DNA of 34,308 nucleotides from Stenotrophomonas sp. (lineage in GTDB: Bacteria; Pseudomonadota; Gammaproteobacteria; Xanthomonadales; Xanthomonadaceae). Positions within the stretch are counted from its first letter, which is position 1. Every line of letters begins with the position of its first letter. Under the pieces are notes generated by a model. That model did no database searches and was not told the DNA's origin. It saw only the letters and a program-made list of their open reading frames with translations. Shown in pieces: positions 1 through 7,071 of the stretch. Location: contig DOKO01000107.1 in NCBI GenBank assembly GCA_003510825.1, positions 1 to 34,308 on the forward strand, given 5' to 3'. The translations under genes and the position numbers were made by a program.

Positions 1-1408
1 GCCCAATGGTGTGGGCCGGCTTGCGGGTCGCTACCACCTGACCGAGATCCAGGCGACCCAGATCCTCGCAATGCGCCGGCATCGCCCGACCGGACCGGAG
101 CAGGACCGCCTGACCGACGAGTACAAGCAGCTGCTGGAAGTGATCGCCGGGCTGATCCACATCCTGGAAGATCCCGACCGCCTGCGCCAGGTCATCCGCG
201 AGGAACTGGTCAACGTCAAGGCAGAATTCGGCGACGAGCGTCGCACCGAGATCCGCCACAGCGAAGAAGACCTGGACATCCTCGACCTGATCGCGCCGGA
301 AGACGTGGTGGTTACCGTGTCCCACGCCGGTTACGTGAAGCGCCAGCCGGTGAGCGTGTACCGCGCGCAGCGCCGTGGTGGCCGTGGCCGCAGTGCCGCG
401 TCGACCAAGGAAGAGGATTTCATCGAACAGCTGTGGCTGGTCAACACGCACGACACGCTGCTGACCTTCACCAGTTCGGGCAAGGTGTTCTGGCTGCCGG
501 TGTACCAGCTGCCCGAAGCCGGCTCCAACGCCCGCGGCCGTCCGATCATCAACTGGATCCCGCTGGAACCGGGCGAACGCGTGCAGGCCGTGCTGCCGGT
601 GCGCGAGTACGCCGATGGCCAGTTCGTGTTCTTCGCCACGAAGAACGGTACGGTCAAGAAGACCCCGCTGGGCGAATTTGCCTTCCGTCTGGCCCGCGGC
701 AAGATCGCGATCAACCTGGACGAGGGCGATGCCCTGGTCGGCGTCGGCCTGACCGACGGCGAGCGTGACATCCTGCTGTTCGCCTCGAATGGCAAGACCG
801 TGCGCTTCGGCGAGGACAAGGTCCGCTCGATGGGCCGTACCGCCACCGGCGTGCGCGGCATCAAGATGCCGGCCGGCGAGGAAGTGGTCAGCCTGATCGT
901 GGCCGAGAGTGCCGGCGGCAGCGAGGACGAGAACGAGGACGACAACGGTGTCGAGGAAATCGCAGCCACTGGCGATGCGGTGATCGACGGCGCCGATGAC
1001 GCCAGCCTGCGTTACATCCTCACCGCCACCGAGAACGGCTACGGCAAGCGCACCCCGCTGCCGGACTACCCGCGCAAGGGTCGTGGCACCCAGGGCGTGA
1101 TCGGCATCCAGACCACCGAGCGCAACGGCAAGCTGGTCGCCGCGGTGCTGATGGGGTCGGATGACGAAGTCCTGCTGATCTCCGACGGCGGCACCCTGGT
1201 GCGTACCCGTGGCTCTGAAATCAGCCGCGTTGGCCGCAACACCCAGGGCGTCACCCTGATCCGCCTGTCCAAGGACGAGAAGCTGCAGGCGGTGGAGCGC
1301 ATGGATGCCTCGATCGACGAGGACGAGGACGAGGTGGCAGCCGCCGCCCCGGCCGCGACCGACGGCGCGCCGGCTGCTGCCAGCAGCGAGGACGCCGCGC
1401 AGGAGTGA
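1..1408 (+). CDS. gyrA: DNA gyrase subunit A, C-terminal part (5' end outside window)
   Basis: GyrA is the breakage-reunion subunit of DNA gyrase, which supercoils DNA in the cytoplasm using ATP hydrolysed by GyrB. The frame is open from base 2, so this is the 3' part of a longer gene; the GTG at 11 is internal. Visible parts are the end of the coiled-coil/tower region (to about base 250), then the beta-pinwheel C-terminal domain. The GyrA box QRRGGRG lies at 368-388, and repeated blade motifs (NGTVKK, TTGVRG-like TATGVRG, NGYGKRT, GRNTQGV) follow. An acidic stretch of roughly 30 residues (about 910-1008) interrupts the pinwheel between VVSLIV and LRYILTATENG; E. coli GyrA lacks it. The tail is Asp/Glu/Ala rich. 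Three normally leucine positions are Arg or Pro near base 77-97 (see findings). Assignment is certain; only the start is missing. Confidence 0.98.
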   Translation, partial: PNGVGRLAGRYHLTEIQATQILAMRRHRPTGPEQDRLTDEYKQLLEVIAGLIHILEDPDRLRQVIREELVNVKAEFGDERRTEIRHSEEDLDILDLIAPEDVVVTVSHAGYVKRQPVSVYRAQRRGGRGRSAASTKEEDFIEQLWLVNTHDTLLTFTSSGKVFWLPVYQLPEAGSNARGRPIINWIPLEPGERVQAVLPVREYADGQFVFFATKNGTVKKTPLGEFAFRLARGKIAINLDEGDALVGVGLTDGERDILLFASNGKTVRFGEDKVRSMGRTATGVRGIKMPAGEEVVSLIVAESAGGSEDENEDDNGVEEIAATGDAVIDGADDASLRYILTATENGYGKRTPLPDYPRKGRGTQGVIGIQTTERNGKLVAAVLMGSDDEVLLISDGGTLVRTRGSEISRVGRNTQGVTLIRLSKDEKLQAVERMDASIDEDEDEVAAAAPAATDGAPAAASSEDAAQE

Positions 1409-1432
1409 TCCTGCCGCGATGAGAGGTACCCG

Positions 1433-1464
1433 ACGACGCCGGCCTTGTGCCGGCGTCGTTGTTT
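1433..1464 (+). terminator. Rho-independent terminator after gyrA
   Basis: An 11-bp perfect stem (1433-1443 with 1449-1459, ACGACGCCGGC) closes a 5-base CTTGT loop. The T-rich stretch TGTTT follows at once. It lies 25 bases after the gyrA stop. Confidence 0.85.
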
Positions 1465-1520
1465 GCGGGCAAAGAACGCATTCATTTCACAGGCAGGGGC
1501 GGATAACGGTTGGTGAACCA

Positions 1521-1538
1521 GCGGACGGTGCCGTCCGC
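1521..1538. repeat. 18-bp palindrome upstream of the PQQ dehydrogenase
   Basis: GCGGACGG and CCGTCCGC flank a TG centre, giving a perfect 8-bp inverted repeat 50 bases before the dehydrogenase start. It has no T run. It could be an operator or a hairpin in the leader; the sequence does not decide. Confidence 0.5.
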
Positions 1539-1588
1539 AGTGGAGCCCCCCGTCCAACCGACCACATGGTCGTCCACTGGAGCCTGAA

Positions 1589-4129
1589 ATGCCTGCCGCC
1601 CCCGCTGCTGTTCCTCCCGATGGCCAGACCCTCCCGCCGCGTCGCCGGCACCCGGTCGCCACCGTTCTCTCCCTGCTGCTGATCCTGCTCGGCGCGGTCA
1701 TCGGCGGCCTGGGCGTCTGGCTGCTCACGCTGGGCGGTTCCTGGTACTACGCCATCGCCGGCATCGCCATGCTGGTCAGCGGCGTGCTGCTGTGGGGCAA
1801 TCGCCGAAGCGCCGCGCTGTTGTTCGCCCTCATCTTCGTCGGCACGCTTCTGTGGACGTGGTGGGAGTCGGGCGGCACCTACTGGCGCTGGGTGCCACGG
1901 CTGGGCCTGGTAACCGCTCTGGCGATCGTGATGGCGCTGCTGGCGCCGACGCTGCAGCAGCCTTTCCCGCGTCGCGCATCGCGTGGTGTTGCGGCGGTCT
2001 TGATGCTGGTCTTCGTGGCGGCCTTCGCGCTGGCCTTCGTGCCGCATGGCGAAGTGCGCGGGGACCAGCCGTTCCCCGACGCGGCCGCCTCGACCGGCAT
2101 CGATCCCACCGAGGACACTACGGGCCTGCAGCCCTCCGACCGGCCGGCCGACGGTGACTGGGCCGCGTGGGGCCGCAACAACGCCGCGACGCGGTTCTCG
2201 CCGCTGCAGCAGATCACCCCGGACAACGTGGCCACGCTGCAACCGGCCTGGCAGTTCCGCACCGGTGACCTGCCGGAAAACCGCTGGGGTGCGGAAACCA
2301 CGCCGCTCAAGATCGGCAACCGCCTGTACCTGTGCACCGCGCGCAACCAGCTGATCGCGCTCGACGCCAGTACCGGCAAGGAAATCTGGCGTTTCAATCC
2401 GAAGGTGAAAGACGCTTCGATTCCCTACACCGCAGCATGCCGCGGCGTGTCCTATTACGAGCAGCCCAGTGGCGCCGCCGTGGTCGATGCCGCGCTGGCT
2501 GACGCGGCTGCCGATCTGGCATTGCCGGCGCCGCCGCCGACCCCGGGCGCGGCCAGTGTGCCCGGCAACCGCCAGGCCTGCACCGCGCGCATCATCGAAG
2601 GCACCCTGGACGGCCGCATCATCGCGGTGGACGCGGACAGCGGAAAGCCGTGCGCCAACTTCGGCAACAACGGCCAGGTCGACATCACCCTGGGCATGGG
2701 CAAGACGCCGCCGGGCTACGTCTCCATCACCTCGCCGCCGGCCATCGTGCGTGGCGTCATCGTCACCGGCCACCAGGTGCTGGATGGCCAGCGCCGCGAT
2801 GCGCCGTCGGGCGTCATCCAGGCCTACGATGCGGTGACCGGCAAGCTGCGCTGGGCCTGGGACATGGACCAGCCGGAACTGACCGGCCTGCCGGCACAGG
2901 GCAAGGAGTACACGCGCGGTACGCCGAACATGTGGACCACCGCCACCGGCGACGAAAAACTGGGCCTGGTCTACCTGCCGATGGGCAATTCCGCGGGCGA
3001 TTACTGGAGCGGCTCGCGCACTGAAAACCAGAACAAATACGCGACCTCGCTGGTGGCCATCGACGTGACCACCGGCAAGCCGGCCTGGCATTTCCAGGCC
3101 GTGCGCAAGGATGTCTGGGACTACGACATGGGCTCGCAGGCGAGCCTGATCGACTACCCGACCGCGCAGGGCAAAGTGCCGGCGATCCTGCTGCCGACCA
3201 AGCAGGGCGACATGTACATCCTCGACCGCCGCACCGGCCAGCTGCTGACCCCGGCCGAAGAGCGCAAGGTGCCCGGTGGTGGTGCCGAGCCGGAGCAGCG
3301 CTCGCCCACCCAGCTGTTCTCGCTGTACCACACGCTGCGCCGGGAACATGACCTGACCGAGCAGGACATGTGGGGCATCACCCCGATTGATCAGCTGGTG
3401 TGCCGCATCCAGTTCCGCAAGGCGCATTACGAAGGCTTCTACACGCCGCCGAGCGCCGATCATCATTCCATTGAGTACCCCGGCTACAACGGCGGTTCGG
3501 ACTGGGGCAGCGTGGCCATCGATACGCGTCGCGGCGTGATCGTGGCCAACTACAACGACATGCCCAACTACAACCGGCTGGTGCCGCGCGCCGAAGCGGA
3601 TCGGAAGGGGTGGCTGCCGCGCGAGGACATCCGCACCGACAAGGGGGGGGCCGAAGGTGCGGGTGATCCGCAGGTGGGTACGCCGTACGCCATCGACGTC
3701 AACGCTGGCTGGCGCCTGCCATTCACCGGCCTGCTGTGCAAGCAGCCGCCCTACGGTGGCATCCGTGCGGTCGATCTGCGCACCGGCAAGCTGCTGTGGG
3801 ACCGTCCGTTCGGCAGTGCCCGCGGCAATGGCCCGTTCGGCATCCGCTCCGGCCTGCCGATTGAGATTGGCACGCCCAACAATGGTGGCGCGGTGGTGAC
3901 CGCCAGCGGTCTGATCTTCATTGCCGCCGCCACCGACGACCTGCTGCGCGCGATCGAGCTGAAGACCGGCAAGGAGCTCTGGCACGTCAAGCTGCCGGCC
4001 GGTGGCCAGGCCAACCCGATGGTGTACGAGCAGGACGGCCGCCAGTACGTGGTGATCGTCGCAGCGGGGCACCACTTCATGGAAACACCGAAGGGCGATT
4101 ACGTGATGGCGTACGCGTTGCCGAAGTGA
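1589..4129 (+). CDS. gcd: Membrane-bound PQQ-dependent dehydrogenase, glucose/quinate/shikimate family
   Basis: This enzyme family oxidises glucose (or quinate/shikimate) in the periplasm with PQQ and calcium, passing electrons to ubiquinone. The 846 residues are close to E. coli Gcd (796). The N-terminus has about five hydrophobic segments (residues ~25-155), followed by an eight-bladed quinoprotein propeller. Recognisable blocks are DWAAWGRNNAATRFSPL, TTPLKIGNRLYLCTARNQL, ACRGVSYYE, TSPPAIVRG, VYLPMGN, KDVWDYDMGSQ (residues ~507-517, equivalent to the active-site region of E. coli Gcd), WGITPIDQLVCRIQF, CKQPPYGGI, FIAAATDD and LPAGGQANPMVYE. The ATG at 1589 has a GGAG 6 bases upstream. The gene stands alone between hairpins. 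A run of eight G at 3643-3650 lies in the frame. The family is certain; substrate is not (glucose versus quinate), so the symbol is tentative. Confidence 0.9.
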   Translation: MPAAPAAVPPDGQTLPPRRRHPVATVLSLLLILLGAVIGGLGVWLLTLGGSWYYAIAGIAMLVSGVLLWGNRRSAALLFALIFVGTLLWTWWESGGTYWRWVPRLGLVTALAIVMALLAPTLQQPFPRRASRGVAAVLMLVFVAAFALAFVPHGEVRGDQPFPDAAASTGIDPTEDTTGLQPSDRPADGDWAAWGRNNAATRFSPLQQITPDNVATLQPAWQFRTGDLPENRWGAETTPLKIGNRLYLCTARNQLIALDASTGKEIWRFNPKVKDASIPYTAACRGVSYYEQPSGAAVVDAALADAAADLALPAPPPTPGAASVPGNRQACTARIIEGTLDGRIIAVDADSGKPCANFGNNGQVDITLGMGKTPPGYVSITSPPAIVRGVIVTGHQVLDGQRRDAPSGVIQAYDAVTGKLRWAWDMDQPELTGLPAQGKEYTRGTPNMWTTATGDEKLGLVYLPMGNSAGDYWSGSRTENQNKYATSLVAIDVTTGKPAWHFQAVRKDVWDYDMGSQASLIDYPTAQGKVPAILLPTKQGDMYILDRRTGQLLTPAEERKVPGGGAEPEQRSPTQLFSLYHTLRREHDLTEQDMWGITPIDQLVCRIQFRKAHYEGFYTPPSADHHSIEYPGYNGGSDWGSVAIDTRRGVIVANYNDMPNYNRLVPRAEADRKGWLPREDIRTDKGGAEGAGDPQVGTPYAIDVNAGWRLPFTGLLCKQPPYGGIRAVDLRTGKLLWDRPFGSARGNGPFGIRSGLPIEIGTPNNGGAVVTASGLIFIAAATDDLLRAIELKTGKELWHVKLPAGGQANPMVYEQDGRQYVVIVAAGHHFMETPKGDYVMAYALPK

Positions 4130-4146
4130 CGTGATGGGTGGGCGAC

Positions 4147-4182
4147 AGCCCAACGCCACCCTCGTGGGGCTGGCATTGGGCT
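4147..4182. repeat. Imperfect inverted repeat between the dehydrogenase and the next gene
   Basis: AGCCCAACGCCACC (4147-4160) pairs with 4169-4182 with two mismatches and a loop of about 8 bases. It could terminate the dehydrogenase transcript. Its right arm runs into the -10-like element of the next gene. Confidence 0.45.
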
Positions 4183-4231
4183 AGGATGGCCGCACGCTTC
4201 GTCTGCGAAGGAATCGCAATGTTCGTGCGTT
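4176..4231 (+). repeat. Promoter/leader/signal-start repeat, copy 1
   Basis: About 56 bases, from TTGGGCTAGGATGGCCGC through the GAAGGAATCGC ribosome-binding region and the ATG into MFVRC, recur almost exactly at 4922-4978 in front of the next gene. Copy 1 differs from copy 2 at only a few bases. Confidence 0.85.
4182..4187 (+). promoter_or_regulatory. Candidate -10 element (TAGGAT) for the exported-protein gene
   Basis: TAGGAT in the context GGGCTAGGATGG sits 31 bases before the ATG at 4219. The same hexamer at the same distance precedes the next gene (4928-4933), within a duplicated segment. No clear -35 is seen. Confidence 0.4.
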
Positions 4232-4878
4232 GTCCTGCTTCCCGCCCACTGTTCGGGTCCCTGCTGATGCTCTTGGGCATGGCGTCCGCGCAGGCCGCGA
4301 CCTACACCGCCGATGCCGCGCCGGACGACCAGGGCAGGATCACCCTGCAGGCAGGCCAGGGCGAAATCTCGCCTGCGCTGCAGGTCGTGTTCAAGGTGGC
4401 CGACTGCAGTGGCACCGACAATGTGACCACCTGCCAGGTGCAGGCCATGGATGTGACCCGCGGTGGTCGCACGGTGGCGGTCACCGGCGTGCAGCCGCGC
4501 CTGACCCGGGCGGGTGCCGGTGCGCAGGGCGCCGCATCGGTGCTGCTGACCGTCGCGGACTTCAATGGCGATGGCGCGCCGGACCTGCAGGTGTGGCAGG
4601 ACAACAACGGTGTCTACAACGTTCCCGTCCATGCGTTCTACCTGTTCGATGCCAAAGGCAACCGCTATGTGCGGGCCACGGCGCTGGAAGCGGCCATCGG
4701 CGGGCGCGATATTGACCACATCGACAACGGTCGGTTTGTCCTTCGCGCGAAGGTCAGCCCGTGCGAGCGCGAAGACAAGGTGATCCAGCTGCGAGGTACC
4801 CAGCCACGGACACTGCTGGAACGCCGTTACGATACCTGCAAGGGCGAGCGACCGACCGAGTCGCACCTGCTGGAGTAG
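4219..4878 (+). CDS. Exported protein with a calcium-loop (FG-GAP-like) motif, unknown function
   Basis: The 219-residue product starts MFVRCPASRPLFG and has a signal peptide ending near MASAQA-A (about residue 27), so it is probably periplasmic. The start at 4219 is chosen because it has GAAGGA upstream and begins the signal peptide; a longer frame to 4138 would put charged sequence before it. Residues 114-122 read DFNGDGAPD, a DxNxDGxxD calcium-binding loop, followed by LQVWQDNNG and FYLFDAKGNRYVR. This arrangement recalls the XAC2610-related periplasmic proteins of Xanthomonads (XAC2610 is a T4SS effector immunity protein), but that link is from memory and weak. Cysteines at 63, 72, 182 and 207 could form disulfides. 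The TAG stop coincides with the head of a SMAG-like element. The following gene shares its promoter and signal start. Confidence 0.75.
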   Translation: MFVRCPASRPLFGSLLMLLGMASAQAATYTADAAPDDQGRITLQAGQGEISPALQVVFKVADCSGTDNVTTCQVQAMDVTRGGRTVAVTGVQPRLTRAGAGAQGAASVLLTVADFNGDGAPDLQVWQDNNGVYNVPVHAFYLFDAKGNRYVRATALEAAIGGRDIDHIDNGRFVLRAKVSPCEREDKVIQLRGTQPRTLLERRYDTCKGERPTESHLLE

Positions 4879-4901
4879 CGCCGACCAACGGTCGACGTTA
4901 C
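4875..4901 (+). repeat. SMAG-like GTAG palindrome
   Basis: GTAGCGCCGACCAACGGTCG followed by ACGTTAC is a GTAG-headed short palindrome of the type described in S. maltophilia (SMAG). Its GTAG supplies the TAG stop codon (4876-4878) of the upstream gene. Confidence 0.7.
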
Positions 4902-4921
4902 CCCGTCGCCAGGCGCCAGCG

Positions 4922-4978
4922 TTGGGCTAGGATGGCCGCACGCCTCGTCTGCGAAGGAATCGCCATGTTCGTGCGCTG
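4922..4978 (+). repeat. Promoter/leader/signal-start repeat, copy 2
   Basis: This is the second copy of the 4176-4231 segment. It carries TAGGAT at 4928-4933, GCGAAGGAATCGCC and the first codons MFVRC of the serine hydrolase, with the same -10 to ATG distance as copy 1. Confidence 0.85.
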
Positions 4979-6377
4979 TCTTTCCGCCCGCCCCTTGCTG
5001 TGGGCGCTGTTGATGCTGCTGTGCATGAGCGCCGCGCACGCTGCGCCGCCCGCTCCCGGGGCACGGCGTGCCGCTGATGATTGGCTGGCTGCCTTCAATG
5101 CCGGCAGTCTTGAGAAACTACAGGCGTTCGCCGAACGGTACGCCAAGAAGGACGGCAGCACCCCGCAGGATTACCTGGAGTTCCGCGAGTCCACCGGCGC
5201 GCTGAAGCTGCTGGAGGTGCGTGAAAGCACGCCACTGCAGGCGAAACTGCTGGTGCTGGCGCAGCAGACCGAGCGTGCGATGCAGGTGACCGCGGAGATG
5301 GATCCTGCCCATCCGGAACGACTGAAGCTGTTCCAGCTGGAAGGCACGCCCACGCCGGAAAAGTACCAGCCCGCACGCGTCGCCTTGCCGGAGCTGATGG
5401 CCGACGCCCGCGCAAAGCTGGACGCCTTGGCCGCTGAGGACGCGCTGTCCGGTGCCGTGCTGGTGGCGCAGAACGGGCGCGTGCTGCTGGACTGGCACGG
5501 TGGCCTGGCCGACCGCAGCGCGAACAGGGCGGTCGACGCGCAGACCCGATTCCGCCTGGCCTCGTCCAACAAGATGTTCACCTCGGTGGCCCTCCTGCAG
5601 CTGGTGGAGGCAGGCAAAGTCAGCCTGGACGATACGATCGGCAGGCACCTGCCGGACTATCCGAACAAGGCCGTCGCCGATACCGTGACCGTGCGCCAGC
5701 TGTTGACCCACACCAGCGGCCTGGGTGATTTCTTCGGCGATGATTTCGACCAGTACTCGGCGTCGTTGAAGACGCTGGATGACTACGTGCAGCGCTTCGC
5801 CAAGGATGCGCCGCAGTTCACGCCCGGCAGCCAGGACGCCTACTCCAACTACGGCTTCATCGTGCTTGGCCGCATCATCGAGGCCGTCTCCGGGCAGTCG
5901 TACTACGACTACGTGGATGCGCACATCCTGCGCCCGGCAGGAATGATGGACACGGGCTTCGAGCCGGAAACGGTGCACGTTGCGCAGCGCGCTGTCGCCT
6001 ACACCAGGAAGGACGGGAACTGGGTGCGCGAAACGAAGACGCTGCCCTGGCGTGGCATGTCGGCCGGTGGCGGCTACAGCACCGCCGCTGACATGCTGAA
6101 GTTCTGCGAGGCCCTGCGCAGCGGCAAGCTGCTGTCGCCGGCGCTGCTGCGGCAGGCCACCACCGCGCAGAACCACAAGGGCTGGTATGGCTACGGCTTC
6201 GTCGTGCAGGGGCAGGGCAGCCAGCGCCAATACGGGCACGAGGGTGGGGCGCCGGGGTCGAACAGCGCCATCGTGGTGTTGCCCGAGCAGGGCTACGTGG
6301 TCATCGGCCTGGCCAACGTTGATCCGGATGCGGTAGGCAACGTGATCAATTACATCGCCCGGCGGTTGCCGCTATGA
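4965..6377 (+). CDS. Exported serine hydrolase, beta-lactamase/penicillin-binding (class C) family
   Basis: This 470-residue protein has a signal peptide (MFVRCLSARPLLWALLMLL, cleaved near AAHA-A, residue ~27). A region of about 115 residues follows (DDWLAAFNAGSLEKLQAFAERYAKK), resembling the extra N-terminal domain found in some Xanthomonad hydrolases. The serine hydrolase domain then runs from ~145 to the end. Catalytic motifs are SxxK at S200/K203 (ASSNK), YxN at Y293/N295 (YSN) and HxG at H425/G427 (HEG). This fold covers D-aminopeptidases, esterases and class C-like enzymes; the substrate cannot be told. The start at 4965 has GAAGGA upstream and begins the signal sequence. The stop overlaps an ATG of the next frame (ATGA at 6374). 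An AmpC drug-resistance role is not implied. Confidence 0.88.
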   Translation: MFVRCLSARPLLWALLMLLCMSAAHAAPPAPGARRAADDWLAAFNAGSLEKLQAFAERYAKKDGSTPQDYLEFRESTGALKLLEVRESTPLQAKLLVLAQQTERAMQVTAEMDPAHPERLKLFQLEGTPTPEKYQPARVALPELMADARAKLDALAAEDALSGAVLVAQNGRVLLDWHGGLADRSANRAVDAQTRFRLASSNKMFTSVALLQLVEAGKVSLDDTIGRHLPDYPNKAVADTVTVRQLLTHTSGLGDFFGDDFDQYSASLKTLDDYVQRFAKDAPQFTPGSQDAYSNYGFIVLGRIIEAVSGQSYYDYVDAHILRPAGMMDTGFEPETVHVAQRAVAYTRKDGNWVRETKTLPWRGMSAGGGYSTAADMLKFCEALRSGKLLSPALLRQATTAQNHKGWYGYGFVVQGQGSQRQYGHEGGAPGSNSAIVVLPEQGYVVIGLANVDPDAVGNVINYIARRLPL

Positions 6378-6403
6378 GCAGGTCCGATCACAGGACAGGC
6401 GTG

Positions 6404-6433
6404 TTGACGCTGCACCGGCGGGCAAACCAGAAT
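6404..6433 (+). promoter_or_regulatory. Candidate sigma70 promoter for the small membrane protein
   Basis: TTGACG (6404-6409) and CAGAAT (6428-6433) are separated by 18 bases. The ATG at 6440 lies only 6 bases after the -10, so a transcript from here would have almost no leader. Confidence 0.35.
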
Positions 6434-6439
6434 CGGACC

Positions 6440-6664
6440 ATGAACCGATTCGTTTCCCTGATGTGTCTGGTCGGCAGCCTGGCGTTCCTGCTGCGCGGCG
6501 TGCACGTGCTCCTCAATGACATCCCGCTGATCGATGCCAGTGGCTCCAGCGTGGCATACGCGCAGGGCTACCTGCACGGGCAGATGGCAGCGGGATGGCT
6601 GTTCATCGCCGCCGCCGGGAGTTGCGCGTTCATCGCATGGCGGCGGACACGCGCCGGACGTTGA
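6440..6664 (+). CDS. Small membrane protein, unknown
   Basis: A 74-residue product starting MNRFVSLMCLVGS has two membrane segments (about residues 3-24 and 49-68) and a basic C-terminal end, WRRTRAGR. An alternative start at 6374 overlaps the stop of the preceding hydrolase (ATGA) and would add 22 polar residues. The shorter form is preferred because it begins directly with a membrane segment and has a promoter-like sequence before it. The family is not recognised. It converges on the DUF3037 gene. Confidence 0.55.
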   Translation: MNRFVSLMCLVGSLAFLLRGVHVLLNDIPLIDASGSSVAYAQGYLHGQMAAGWLFIAAAGSCAFIAWRRTRAGR

Positions 6665-6668
6665 TACA

Positions 6669-6692
6669 GGGTGCCGCCTCAGCGCGGCACCC
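6669..6692. terminator. Bidirectional hairpin between convergent genes
   Basis: GGGTGCCGC (6669-6677) pairs perfectly with GCGGCACCC (6684-6692) around a 6-base loop. It lies just after one stop and overlaps the last codons of the convergent DUF3037 gene. No T run follows on either side. Confidence 0.55.
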
Positions 6693-7071
6693 GCACCATC
6701 TTCGTCATCAGGTGCTCGACCACGCCCGCCGGATCGGCGGTGCGGCCGACGTGCGTGCTCGACATCTGCACGATCGAGCTGCGCTTGGCCGTAAGGAAAT
6801 GGAAGCGCGCACGCGCGGGCAGCTGCGCGATCGGGCCGGCGTCGGCGTCGCCGCGGCAGATCGCCACGATGGCATCCAGCCACGGCTGCAGCGCTTCCAG
6901 GTCCAGCGCCGGCGCGAACGCCTGCAGGCGCGCTGCATCGATCTCGATCGCGGCTTCCAGATGGCGTGCGCCGGGGCAGGAGACGATCACCCCGACGTTG
7001 ATGAACTCTTCGCGTTCCACCCGCGGTACCACGCGGATGACCGCATAGTCATACGTGTGCAGCGTGGGCAC
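6679..7071 (-). CDS. DUF3037 family protein, partner of HipA-like kinase
   Basis: The 130-residue product reads MPTLHTYDYAVIRVVPRVE then EREEFINVGVIVSCPG, which is the typical start of DUF3037 proteins. The GTG at 7071 is chosen because AGGAGG sits 6 bases upstream (7078-7083), inside the end of the kinase gene. A frame reaching 7098 would add residues with no such site. The gene overlaps the kinase gene by 23 bases, so the two are co-translated. DUF3037 genes are often found beside HipA-like kinases; the molecular role is unknown to me. No transmembrane segment is visible. Confidence 0.82.
   Translation of the reverse strand: MPTLHTYDYAVIRVVPRVEREEFINVGVIVSCPGARHLEAAIEIDAARLQAFAPALDLEALQPWLDAIVAICRGDADAGPIAQLPARARFHFLTAKRSSIVQMSSTHVGRTADPAGVVEHLMTKMVRVPR

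Noticed and set aside
1487..4159. 890-residue minus-strand frame
   Set aside because: It lies opposite the PQQ dehydrogenase, whose motifs are clear. It is His/Arg/Val-rich with no motifs, typical of an antisense shadow in GC-rich DNA.
4965..6377. AmpC-type antibiotic-resistance beta-lactamase
   Set aside because: The motifs fit the broad serine hydrolase family; the extra N-terminal region and HEG in place of KTG argue against a true AmpC.
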